From Poindextera sp035604135 (GTDB lineage: Bacteria; Pseudomonadota; Alphaproteobacteria; Caulobacterales; Caulobacteraceae): DNA of 64,000 bases. Below the pieces are notes generated by a model. That model saw only the letters and a list, made by a program, of their open reading frames with translations. It was not told the origin of the DNA and did not search any database. Position 1 is the first letter of the stretch; each line of letters opens with the position of its first letter. The stretch covers positions 22,963 to 86,962 of the forward strand of contig DATNJB010000025.1 of NCBI GenBank assembly GCA_035604135.1, written 5' to 3'. Below are positions 16,967 to 28,284 of this stretch, one piece after another. Both the position numbers and the translations under genes were made by a program.

Positions 16967-17776
16967 TTAGTGGGCGTCGTTCTCCCGCACGAAGCCGGCG
17001 ACGGTGTCGATGTAGAGCCTGGGCGTGAAGCCGGCGGTGGTCACCGTGTTGTGCCCGTGCCCGGGCAGGATCACCGCGCGGAAGTCCTTCAATTCCCGTT
17101 GCATTCGCTGGGTTTTCGAGATCGGCGCGTCGAACTCGCCGTTCACCGCCAGCACCGGAAACGCGATGGTGGCGAGGTCCAGCGGAGGACGGGTCGACGG
17201 CGTCGCCGTCCGCCCGTCCTGCACCGCCTTCAGCGCCTCGTTGTCGCGATCGGCGCGCGCGGCGAGCGCGGCGCGACCGCGGTCCTGGTCGGGGTCGACC
17301 CCCTTGGGGTCGCGCTCCGCGGCCTGCGCCGCCAGCGCCTCGTCGGTCTCGCGCACGCCGGACCCGCCGAAGCCGGCGGTGATGAAGCGCTCGGGCGCGC
17401 GCGCCATCAGCTGCGCGACCAGGCCGCCGCCCATCGAGTAGCCGTGGAAATGTGCACGATCGATCCCAAGCGCGTCGAGGACCTCGATCACGTCGCTGGC
17501 CATGCGGTCGCCGGGATACTTGGCCGGGTCGTGCGGCTTGTCGCTGCGTCCGTGACCGCGCGCGTCGATGCCGATCACCCGATGGGTGCGCGCCAGCTCC
17601 TTGGCCATGCCGTCGGTGAACCAGCTCGCGTCGCAGCAGCTGGTGTAGCCGTGCAGCAGCACCACCGGCACGCCCGCGCCCGCCTCCTGGTAGTGGATGC
17701 GAACGCCGTCCGAGACGACGACATCCCCATGCAGGATCTCGGCCGGCGCTTCGATCTCAACTTCGGTGACCGACAT
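16967..17776 (-). CDS. Alpha/beta-fold hydrolase
   Basis: A 269-residue cytoplasmic hydrolase. The oxyanion motif VVLLHGYTSCCDASWF (residues about 38-53), the DARGHGRSDKP strand, and the nucleophile elbow FHGYSMGGGLVAQL with Ser near residue 114 are clear. The catalytic His is likely in LPGHGHNTV near the C-terminus and the Asp in VNGEFDAPIS. A cap insertion lies between the elbow and the Asp. Substrate cannot be predicted. It stands alone between the RND operon and a HEAT-repeat gene; start ATG 17776. Confidence 0.9.
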   Translation of the reverse strand: MSVTEVEIEAPAEILHGDVVVSDGVRIHYQEAGAGVPVVLLHGYTSCCDASWFTDGMAKELARTHRVIGIDARGHGRSDKPHDPAKYPGDRMASDVIEVLDALGIDRAHFHGYSMGGGLVAQLMARAPERFITAGFGGSGVRETDEALAAQAAERDPKGVDPDQDRGRAALAARADRDNEALKAVQDGRTATPSTRPPLDLATIAFPVLAVNGEFDAPISKTQRMQRELKDFRAVILPGHGHNTVTTAGFTPRLYIDTVAGFVRENDAH

Positions 17777-17813
17777 CGGCGCTCTCTCCCTTAACTACCC
17801 TCGTTGGGCGAGA

Positions 17814-18635
17814 TTATAGGCCCGCGGCCGCGGCCTTGTCAGGCCGGCTGAGCTCGGAAAGCGCCCACGCGGCGCCGCGCAGGAGCCTTGGGTCCGTCTC
17901 GCGCGTCAGCATCTCGCGCAGCACGGGGATGGCGCTCGTCTCGTGCGCCAGCGCAAGCGCCGTGGCGGCATGGAAACGGACGCGGGCGCTCGGGTCGGAA
18001 CGCGCCGCCTCGACGACGCGCTCGCGGATGTCGACCTCGAGCGGGCCCGGCTTCTCGCCGCAAGCGTGGCAGGAGAGCGCATGCATCGCCATCCAGCGAA
18101 CGCGGGGCACGGGGTCGTCCATGAGCGGGACGAGCGCGTAGCGGGTCGAAGCGTCCCCGAACAGATCGAGCGCGTGCGCGCATTCGAAACGGTCCCGCGC
18201 CGTCGAGGTCAGCCCACGCATCAGCGCCTGCTGGAACGCGCGGTAGCGGACGGGATCGTTGCGCATGACCTCGCGCGCGGCTTCGATGCGCCCCTTTCCG
18301 ACGTTCAGCGCCCTGTTCAGCGGCTTGGGGTTGTCGAGCTCGGCGAGCGCGAACCACTGCTCGGCCAGCGCAGCGGCGTCCTGGGTCGTTGGCGCGGTGC
18401 GTTTGGCGCGTCGCGCGGCGACGTCCGCCGCCAGCTTCGGCCAACTCGGAAAGCCGTAGTCGCGGGCGACGGCCGTCTGGGCGCGCGACAGCGCGAGGGT
18501 GGCCGCGTCCATGTCGCCGAGGACCGCCGTCAGCCTGGCGATGGCGGCGGGCTCGCCGGCGCGGCAGGCGCGCTGTAGCGCGCGCGCCTCGCGGCGCCGG
18601 CGATCGAGACTCGGACGTCTGGGCAGTTGCGCCAT
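17814..18635 (-). CDS. HEAT-repeat-like protein
   Basis: 273 residues, mostly helical. The N-terminus has LQRACRAGEPAAIARL and the LALSRAQTAVARDYGFPSWPKLAADV motif often seen ahead of ankyrin or HEAT repeats. The C-terminal half has HEAT-like repeats: HALDLFGDASTRYALVPLMDDPVPRVRWMAMHALSCH, VEAARSDPSARVRFHAATALALAHETSAIPVLREMLTRETDPRLLRGAAWALSEL. Two Cys-His clusters (SCHACG) are present but with no known metal role. The function is a guess at protein binding. No partner is indicated by the neighbours. Confidence 0.75.
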   Translation of the reverse strand: MAQLPRRPSLDRRRREARALQRACRAGEPAAIARLTAVLGDMDAATLALSRAQTAVARDYGFPSWPKLAADVAARRAKRTAPTTQDAAALAEQWFALAELDNPKPLNRALNVGKGRIEAAREVMRNDPVRYRAFQQALMRGLTSTARDRFECAHALDLFGDASTRYALVPLMDDPVPRVRWMAMHALSCHACGEKPGPLEVDIRERVVEAARSDPSARVRFHAATALALAHETSAIPVLREMLTRETDPRLLRGAAWALSELSRPDKAAAAGL

Positions 18636-18838
18636 GGGCGCGCCTCCTTTCGAGACGCCCGTGTGTCCGCGGAACGGGCAGAAAGAAGGTGGATCGGTTG
18701 TAGGCGTCTTCGAAACTTCGGTGGGCCTTGGGCCCTTCCCGCGGACCGGACGCGTCCTTGGCGCGCAACAAGGATTTTAGGCGTTCGGCGCCCCTGCGGC
18801 AACTTGCATCGCGGGAAAGCCCAAGGCAGTGACGTGGC

Positions 18839-20341
18839 ATGGCAGACGATCCCGCCCGCATTCCCGTCATCATCGGCGTCGGCCAGGTCAATGACCGCCC
18901 GACCGATCCCGCGGCCGGCCTCGATCCGCTCGGCCTGATGCAGGCTGCGCTGAAGGAAGCCGATCGCGACGCCGGCGACGGCTGGATCGCGCGGCTCGAC
19001 TCGCTGGCGCTCGTCGACCAGATCTCGTTCCGCGAGCTCGGCGACCTCTCGGCCCCGCTGGCCGAAGCGCTCGGGGTCACGCCCAGGCTTTGCTACGAGA
19101 CGCCCTACGCCAGCGGCGACAGCCCGATCCGGCTGCTGAACGAGGCGGCGCAGCGCATCGCTTCGGGCGAGGTCGCGGTGGCCGCGGTCGTGGGCGGCGA
19201 GGCCCTGCGCACGGCCGCCCAGCGCGCGGCCCAGGCCGCCGGCGGCAGCGCCTCGGACCACAACATCATGCGCCAGGGCGCGAACCGCGCGCCGCCGTCG
19301 CTTCGCCAGCGCTACAGCCTGCTCGTCCCGGTCGACGTCTATCCGCTCTATGAGAACGCCGGCCGCGCGGCATACGGCCAGACGCTGGCCGAGGCGCAGG
19401 CCGAGAGCGGCAAGATCTGGTCGCTGTTTTCCGAAGTGGCGGCCAAGAACCCCGGCGCCTGGATCCGCAAGCCGGTTTCGCCGGAGGAGATCGTCACCCC
19501 GTCGGCCGCCAATCGCCCGATCGCGTTTCCCTACAACAAGCTGATGGTGGCCAACAGCTCGGTGAACCAGGGCGCCGGCTTCATCCTGACCAGCTTCGCA
19601 GAGGCGCTCGCGGCCGGCGTCGACGAGCGCCGCCTCGTCTATGTCGGCGCGGGCGCCGCGGCGCACGAGCCGAACGACGTCCTGGCGCGCGACCGCTACG
19701 ACCACTCGCCCAGCATGGCTGTCTCGATCGAGCGTGCGCTCAGCCTGAACGGGCTGACGAGCGCGGACATTGACATGGTCGAGCTCTACAGCTGCTTCCC
19801 CTGCGTGCCGAAGATGGCGCGGCGCATCCTGGACTGGCCGTTGGAGCGGCCGGCGACCGTGTTCGGCGGCCTGACCTTCGGCGGCGGGCCGATCGGCAAC
19901 TACATGAGCCACGCCGTGGTGAGCATGGTCGCCGCGTTGCGCGAGCGTGGCCGGGTCGGTCTGCTGTTCGCCAACGGCGGCATCGCCACCACAAACCACA
20001 CGATCGCCCTCGGCCGCGCGCCGTTCGCGCCTGAAACCGTGCTGCAGCCCTTCGACGTCCAGGCCGAGGCTGACGCACGCCGTGGGCCGGCGCCGCCGCT
20101 CGATGAGGACTACGTCGGGGCGGGGCTCGTCGAGACCTACACGGTGTTCTACGAGCGGGACGGGCGGCCGCGCTTCGGAACCATCGTCGGGCGCGGCCCG
20201 GACGGTCAGCGCTTCCTCGCCAAGGTTCCTGCAGCCGACGAAGCCGGCATCGCCTTCCTAACCGATGGCCAGGTCGAGGCGGTGGGCTCGAGGGGCCAAG
20301 CGGTCGCCGGCGACGACGGCGACCGACTCTGGCGGCGCTGA
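18839..20341 (+). CDS. Thiolase-like protein (acetyl-CoA acetyltransferase family, catalytic Cys not seen)
   Basis: A 500-residue protein of the thiolase superfamily, starting ARIPVIIGVGQVNDRP. The position where active thiolases have the nucleophile (CASG) reads YASGDSP, and the second cysteine loop reads FANGG instead of a CxGGG form. That matches the thiolase-like subgroup seen in actinobacteria and alphaproteobacteria, whose members lack the Claisen cysteine. The conserved GGGPIGNYMSHAVVSMV (near residue 345) and a long C-terminal extension (about residue 400 on) are present. It may act on acyl-CoA by another mechanism, or bind CoA only. The next gene begins about 80 bases later. Confidence 0.8.
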   Translation: MADDPARIPVIIGVGQVNDRPTDPAAGLDPLGLMQAALKEADRDAGDGWIARLDSLALVDQISFRELGDLSAPLAEALGVTPRLCYETPYASGDSPIRLLNEAAQRIASGEVAVAAVVGGEALRTAAQRAAQAAGGSASDHNIMRQGANRAPPSLRQRYSLLVPVDVYPLYENAGRAAYGQTLAEAQAESGKIWSLFSEVAAKNPGAWIRKPVSPEEIVTPSAANRPIAFPYNKLMVANSSVNQGAGFILTSFAEALAAGVDERRLVYVGAGAAAHEPNDVLARDRYDHSPSMAVSIERALSLNGLTSADIDMVELYSCFPCVPKMARRILDWPLERPATVFGGLTFGGGPIGNYMSHAVVSMVAALRERGRVGLLFANGGIATTNHTIALGRAPFAPETVLQPFDVQAEADARRGPAPPLDEDYVGAGLVETYTVFYERDGRPRFGTIVGRGPDGQRFLAKVPAADEAGIAFLTDGQVEAVGSRGQAVAGDDGDRLWRR

Positions 20342-20420
20342 CCGCGGCGGTCTCGACGCGGCTGTGGCCAAGCTGTTAAATCGGGCTTTCCCCGAACATC
20401 ACCGGTTTCAGGATTTCAGC

Positions 20421-20948
20421 ATGTCCCTCTCGCTCTACGACGTCTCCGTTCCTGTCTTTCGGCAATACCTGGCCGGGCTTTCCGGTGTGCTCGGCAAGGC
20501 CGAGGCCCATTGCGCCTCGGGGGCCGTCGCCGAGGCCGACATCATCGGCTTTCGCCTCTACGAGGACATGCGCCCGTTCACCTTCCAGGTGATGCAGTCG
20601 ATCTTCCACGGCGCCGGCGCAGTCGGAACCTTGCGCGGCGAGCCCTACCCGCGCGCCGAGGGCCTCGAGACCCTCGCCGGGTGCAAAGCCGCCGTCGACG
20701 CGGCGGTCGACTACCTGGATGGCGTCAAGCCGACCGACCTGAACATCGATCTCGACGCCGACGTGACGCTGCAAACACCGCGCGGCGCGATGACCTTCAC
20801 CGCGCGCAACTACCTGCTCACCTTCGCCTACGGCCACTTCTTCTTCCACGCGACGACGGCCTACGACATCCTCCGCCACAGGGGCGTGCCGATCGGCAAG
20901 CTCGACTTCATGGGCGCCATGCAGCTTAAGGCGATGGCGCCCGCCTAA
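20421..20948 (+). CDS. DUF1993-domain protein
   Basis: A 175-residue protein of the DUF1993 family, recognisable by MSLSLYDVSVPVFRQYLAGLSGVLGKAE at the start, RLYEDMRPFTFQVMQ in the first third, and the C-terminal YGHFFFHATTAYDILRHRGVPIGKLDFMG. DUF1993 is predicted to adopt the DinB/YfiT four-helix fold, and the spaced histidines (FFHATT, LRHRG) could bind a metal. No reaction is established. Start ATG 20421. The stop codon TAA overlaps the TAG of the convergent dioxygenase gene in CTAA. Confidence 0.85.
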   Translation: MSLSLYDVSVPVFRQYLAGLSGVLGKAEAHCASGAVAEADIIGFRLYEDMRPFTFQVMQSIFHGAGAVGTLRGEPYPRAEGLETLAGCKAAVDAAVDYLDGVKPTDLNIDLDADVTLQTPRGAMTFTARNYLLTFAYGHFFFHATTAYDILRHRGVPIGKLDFMGAMQLKAMAPA

Positions 20949-22184
20949 GCGCCGGCCAGGATTTCCTGCTTCTTCCGTTCGGTGAAGGCGAGCAGCTTGC
21001 CCATGTAGGCGAAGCGGCCGCAGTCGCGGCCCTGCGCGCTCATCTTGTCGAACCAGTCGTCCTCGCCCAGCATCTCGCCCAGCCGGGGCGCGTTCCGGTG
21101 CAGCATCTGCACGTCGGTCTTCTTCGGCTCCAGGCTGCGCAGGATGCCGCAGTTGAAGTGAGCGTGCAGCGTCACCCGGTCGCCGGGCAAAGCCCGGTCG
21201 CCCTGCCAGTGCCAGACGCCGTGGTGGAAATAGACCACCGAGCCCTTGGGCATGAGGATGGGGACGCCCTGGTTGTGGCCCTCGCCCTGTTTCGGCGGGC
21301 GGCGCATCTTGTGGCTGCCGGGCACGATCCAGGTCGGGCCAGCCTCGAGCGTCCAGTCTTCCAGCGCCCAGACGCCGACGCCGGTGAGCGAGAACTCCGG
21401 ATAGGGCTCGGGCACGTGGGCATAGTCCGTGTGCATCGGAATGACGCCCGGACCAGGCCCCTTCTTGATCGACGAGAAGGAGGCGATCACCGCGCCGCGT
21501 CCCAGCGAAGCGTCGATCAGGGTCATGAGCAGCGGGTTCTGGATCAGCTGTTCGAACTCGCGCCCGTGGTAGAGCATCCAGTTCATCGAGAAGCTCTGGT
21601 GCGGCAGCAGCGCGCGCAGCGTGGCGGCCCTGACCGCGTCGGCGAACTCCGGCGAGATGGCGCGCTCGACGACGGTGTAGCCCTGCTCCTCCATCTCGCG
21701 GATCTTGTCGGTCAGCCCCTGGCGCTGGGCGCGGTGGGCGAGGTCGGGGTTCTCGACGGTCTTGCGGCCAAGATGGTCGTGCAACAGGGCCAGGATCTCG
21801 CCGGCCGTCGGGTTCTCGACCCGCCCGCGCATGCGAACGGCGTCCTTGCCGTGCATGGCGGCGACTTCGCGGCGCATCGCCTTCATCGCGCCCGGCGCGA
21901 GCATGCCGATGAACTGCGCGCCCGCCAGGCCTGCCTGGTAGTCGCCCTCGACGACAACGTCCGCCTTCGGATCGAACCCGCGCGCGACGCTCAGTGTCTC
22001 GCCGTCGTAGCGCGCCTTCCAGGCTCCGACATTCTTCGGCAGCTTCAGGTGCGGCGGCGCGTCGGTGAACCGCTCGCTGAGCGAGAACGGCTGGCCGGCT
22101 AGAGCCTCCGTGCGCTGTTCGACCGCCTTCGTGAGGTACGACCGCGCCTCGTCGAGCCAGGCGTCCGAGAGGAACTCGAACCGG

Positions 22185-22201
<17 letters not shown>
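20945..22201 (-). CDS. SCP2-like/phytanoyl-CoA dioxygenase-like fusion protein
   Basis: 418 residues. The first 150 or so resemble an SCP2 sterol-carrier domain (PKNVGAWKARYDGETLSVARGFDPKADVVVEGDY). The C-terminal half is a PhyH-type Fe(II)/2-oxoglutarate oxygenase: the metal-binding HxD is in VIPMHTDYAHVPEPYPEF (near residue 265), and the distal His is probably in DRVTLHAHFNCG (near 360), with WIVPGSHKMRRPP and VVYFHHGVWHWQGDR between. Likely substrate: a fatty or isoprenoid acyl chain or lipid. The start at 22201 (MLTLPDRFEF) lies 17 bases inside the end of the monooxygenase gene, so the two are coupled. Confidence 0.8.
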
Positions 22202-23825
<1,624 letters not shown>

Positions 23826-23861
23826 GAACCCGAGTCTCCTGTCTGGCCAGTCCGTAAGACT

Positions 23862-23878
23862 AAAACATGTTCTGTTTT
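23862..23878 (-). promoter_or_regulatory. Candidate operator upstream of the monooxygenase operon
   Basis: A perfect inverted repeat AAAACA-N5-TGTTTT, containing the palindrome AACATGTT at 23864-23871, lies about 40 bases before the monooxygenase start. The core AAC-N2-GTT resembles binding sites of TetR-type lipid/steroid regulators such as KstR, but that resemblance is short. No regulator gene is adjacent. Confidence 0.35.
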
Positions 23879-23905
23879 TTTGGCCAAGGCGGTCTGCCAG
23901 ATCGG

Positions 23906-24256
23906 CTAGACCTCGCTCAGACGGCGCGGCAGGTCCATCGCGTCGTGAAGAACGCGAATGACTTCAAGCCTGTCCTGGCGAACGCGAAAGGCGATGACGT
24001 GCCGCGGACGGCCAACGCGGTGGGCGACGGGCAAGCGCGGGCGGGCGTGCCGGGCGTGGTAGAGCCAGATATCGTCGTCCGCGACTTCCTCCAGCCTGAC
24101 GACTCCCCGTCGGCTTGGGTTCTCGGCGATGTCCGCGATCGCCTGTTCCAGGAGCGCGCGATAGCGCTGCTGCGCGACGGCGCCGAACTGATCGCGGCTG
24201 ACGGACAGGAGGATGAAGATATCGCGGCGCGCGCGGGCGCCGATGACCACCTTCAT
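23906..24256 (-). CDS. parE: ParE/RelE-family toxin
   Basis: A 116-residue basic protein of the RelE/ParE toxin fold. Typical signs are ARARRDIFILLSVSRDQFGAVAQQRYRALLEQAIADIAENPSR (two N-terminal helices) and a C-terminal beta-sheet with HVIAFRVRQDRLEVIRVLHDAMDL. It is preceded by a CopG/ParD-type antitoxin gene with an ATGA overlap (24253-24256), the classic antitoxin-first order. ParE toxins target DNA gyrase, whereas RelE toxins cut mRNA; the ParD partner favours the first. The C-terminal HDAMDL replaces the most common ParE ending. Confidence 0.9.
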   Translation of the reverse strand: MKVVIGARARRDIFILLSVSRDQFGAVAQQRYRALLEQAIADIAENPSRRGVVRLEEVADDDIWLYHARHARPRLPVAHRVGRPRHVIAFRVRQDRLEVIRVLHDAMDLPRRLSEV

Positions 24257-24540
24257 TCAGCGCCAGAGCGTGTTGCCGCGTCGACCTCCGCTTCCAGTTC
24301 GTCAAACCAGCGACCGAGATCCGTCACGACCTCGAAGCGGCCGGCTTCCACGTCGGCAACGCCCTCGGCAATCGCCGCGCGAAGACGGGCGACGGTTTGT
24401 GCGTCGGTCTCCGACTGGCGCTTCAGCAGCCGCAGCGCCGCCCGGACCACCTCGCTGGCGTTCTGGTAGTCACCCGAGCTCACCCTGTCGTCGATGAACC
24501 GGTCAAGCGGCTCGGTAAGGCTGATGTTTCGCGTGGTCAT
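24253..24540 (-). CDS. parD: ParD-family antitoxin (ribbon-helix-helix)
   Basis: 95 residues. The N-terminal ribbon-helix-helix domain reads MTTRNISLTEPLDRFIDDRVSSGDYQNASEVVRAALRLLKRQ, with the DYxNASEVVRAALRLL signature of ParD antitoxins; the acidic C-terminal tail (VADVEAGRFEVVTDLGRWFDELEAE) is the part expected to wrap the toxin. It should bind its own promoter as a dimer and, together with ParE, repress the pair. Start ATG 24540. The sequence just upstream (TTGACAATGG) is not obviously a strong palindrome. Confidence 0.92.
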   Translation of the reverse strand: MTTRNISLTEPLDRFIDDRVSSGDYQNASEVVRAALRLLKRQSETDAQTVARLRAAIAEGVADVEAGRFEVVTDLGRWFDELEAEVDAATRSGAE

Positions 24541-24598
24541 AGACAGATGATAGGTCTTTGGCAAAGATTGACAATGGGTCGTTGGTCGGGCCGCGAGC

Positions 24599-25155
24599 CT
24601 ACGCCGTCTTTGCCAAGACCGCCCCGACCAACACCTCAACTGCCCGCTTGCCGTCTAAGCGGGTGACCGGGCAGGGCAGCCTGGAAAGCCATGCCTCATG
24701 GCGCAAACGATGTCGGCCGGTCAGCGGACCGACAAACTCACCGCTATCGTAGCCAGCTGCGTAGTTCAGGAACTCGCGGTGATGGTCGTGAAGGGGACCG
24801 CCTGCATCGATCGCCGCGCCGTAACGCAGACGCTCTCGAGCGCGCAACCGGGACAGGCGCACCTCCATCGGCGCCGTCAGAAAGATGACATGCTCGAAGC
24901 GCGGGATCAGCGGGTCGCCCCAGCCATCCAGCGAGCCTGAAAGGACCCAACCGGCCGGGGCCGCGTCGAACGCAGCCGCCATCATCGCCACCCGCTCGGT
25001 CCGCTCGCGCACCTCGCGATAGGGCGGATCGGTCGGGAGCCAATAGAAGTCGTCGGTGTCGAGCTGGGTGCAGCCCAGCCGCGCCGCCAGCGCCGCGCCG
25101 AGGGTCGAGACTCCCGACCCGGAGGCGCCGGTGATGTGGATGCGCGGCGGCGCGC

Positions 25156-25159
<4 letters not shown>
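24599..25159 (-). CDS. P-loop NTPase/kinase-like protein, probable CTG start
   Basis: About 186 residues with a P-loop HITGASGSGVSTLGAALAARLG right at the N-terminus, then DTDDFYW, as in small-molecule and shikimate/adenylate-kinase-like folds. A lid-like arginine-rich segment VRLSRLRARERLRYG follows. There is no ATG, GTG or TTG in frame before the P-loop; a CTG at 25159 sits in CTGA with the thiC stop, and GGAG lies about 8 bases upstream, so a CTG start is the simplest reading. The substrate is unknown; it resembles adenylate-kinase-like AAA proteins often annotated only as ATPases. Confidence 0.75.
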
Positions 25160-26979
<1,820 letters not shown>

Positions 26980-27053
26980 CGGCGTCGGCTCCTCGTTGGC
27001 GGGATGCGCGGCGGCGGATGAAAAGAGGGAAACGGGCTGGCCGTTCCTTCACT

Positions 27054-27142
27054 TCTCTCCCTTCGCCGGCATGACCCGGATCAGGTTCAGCGGGTCACCG
27101 CATCAGCGGAATCTCAGCCCCTTCGCGGGACTCCCCGGAGAA
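27054..27142 (-). ncRNA. TPP (thi-box) riboswitch
   Basis: On the minus strand the leader of thiC has the conserved TPP aptamer: GGGGAGTCCCGCGAAGGGGCTGAGA around 27112-27137 (CTGAGA at 27112-27117 as TCTCAG on the + strand), then GACCCGCTGAACCTGATCCGGGTCATGCCGGCGAAGGGA. This is the standard CUGAGA and ACCUGAUC core. It should switch thiC off when thiamine pyrophosphate is plentiful. Confidence 0.96.
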
Positions 27143-27224
27143 TGCTGAGGAGAGTACGCCGGCCGGGTCGCCGGTCAAGCACCGATGCGGCGCCTGCGCG
27201 CGTTGAACGAGGAGAGTTCCACCG

Positions 27225-27641
27225 ATGATCACCGGAAGCTGCCTCTGCGGGGCGGTGCGGTATGAGATCCCGCGTTCGGCGGGGCCGACGTACAACTGCC
27301 ACTGCAGCCGTTGTCGCAAGTGGAGCGGGAGTGCGTTCGCGAGCTCCATGCGCGCGCCGCTGGACACGCTCAAGGTCCTCGCCGGCGCCGAGGCGATCGG
27401 CCGCTACGACTCATCGCCCGGCGTCGTGCGCTGTTTCTGCCGCCACTGCGGATCGAGCCTGTTCACCGAGCGGCTCGATCGCGGGCTGGTGCACATCCGG
27501 CTGGGGACCACTGACGGCGACCCCGACGTCAGGCCCGAGTTCCATGCCTTTGTTTCGTCCAAGGCGCCATGGTGGGAGATCACGGACGACCGCCCCCAGA
27601 TCGGAGGCTCGTCGTTCGGTTACGTGACCCCGGAGCGCTGA
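27225..27641 (+). CDS. GFA-family (glutathione-dependent formaldehyde-activating type) zinc protein
   Basis: 138 residues with the family's zinc-site cysteines: C6 and C8 in GSCLCGAVRYEIP, C26/C28/C31 in NCHCSRCRKWSG, and C67/C69/C72 in VRCFCRHCGSSLF, ending in HAFVSSKAPWWEITDD. These are the patterns of GFA/CENP-V-like enzymes. Most family members are carbon-sulfur lyase or thiol-adduct proteins of unknown substrate, so the formaldehyde name should be taken loosely. Start ATG 27225, divergent to thiC. Confidence 0.92.
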   Translation: MITGSCLCGAVRYEIPRSAGPTYNCHCSRCRKWSGSAFASSMRAPLDTLKVLAGAEAIGRYDSSPGVVRCFCRHCGSSLFTERLDRGLVHIRLGTTDGDPDVRPEFHAFVSSKAPWWEITDDRPQIGGSSFGYVTPER

Positions 27642-27645
27642 GGGG

Positions 27646-28284
27646 CTATTTGCCGCTCTTCATCAGCGCGCTCTCGGCCGCCATCACGCGGTCGACGAGG
27701 AAGAAGACGGTGTGGGTCTTGCCGGCCCCGTCGGTGACCGTCAGGCGGTCGTAGCTGTGCGGCGGCGCTTCGATCAGCGCCTGGCCGGTTACCGTGAGGC
27801 CAAAGGCGCGCATCGTCGCATACTCCTCGCCGACTGAGATCACCGTGAACGCCTGCTCGGGCGTCGTCCCGTCGCCGGTGTGCACCGACTTCAGAAGGCC
27901 GAGCGCGATCTGGTGCTCGCGGGCGGAGAGCGTCGATTGACCCGTCGCCTGGTAGGCCAGATCCAGCGCCACGTGGGCATCGATGTCGACGTAGTCGGCG
28001 TCGACGATTTTGTCCGCCTGCTCGATGACCGTCTTGTCGTCGTCCTTGTTCAGCGCCTCGAACATCGCGCGGCGGGCGGCATCGGTGTGCTCCCCCATCA
28101 GGTCGAACGACGAGCTGTCGGCGTAGGCGAAACGCAGCGCCTGCCAGTCGACCTCGGCTGGGTCCACCGTCTTCGCCGCCGCCAGCAGCGTCTGGTAGTG
28201 CGCATCGGCCGTCGCATCGGCGGCGCGGGCCGGCGCGGCCGCGACGAGCGCGAGGGCCGCCAGCGCGAGAACGAAAGATCGCAT
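27646..28284 (-). CDS. Secreted helical protein (DUF4919-like)
   Basis: 212 residues beginning with a clear signal peptide (MRSFVLALAALALVAAAPARA, cleaved after ARA near residue 21). The mature part is helical and contains DPAEVDWQALRFAYADSS, followed by a TPR-like stretch (VIEQADKIVDADYVDIDAHVALDLAYQATG) and a beta-rich end (SYDRLTVTDGAGKTHTVFFLVDR). This looks like the DUF4919 group but I am not certain. Probable location is the periplasm. The gene starts right after the kup stop, in the same transcript. Confidence 0.65.
   Translation of the reverse strand: MRSFVLALAALALVAAAPARAADATADAHYQTLLAAAKTVDPAEVDWQALRFAYADSSSFDLMGEHTDAARRAMFEALNKDDDKTVIEQADKIVDADYVDIDAHVALDLAYQATGQSTLSAREHQIALGLLKSVHTGDGTTPEQAFTVISVGEEYATMRAFGLTVTGQALIEAPPHSYDRLTVTDGAGKTHTVFFLVDRVMAAESALMKSGK

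Noticed and set aside
23906..24540. Considered as a phage-defence toxin-antitoxin module
   Set aside because: Both proteins fit the ordinary ParDE family, and no defence gene or mobile element is adjacent.
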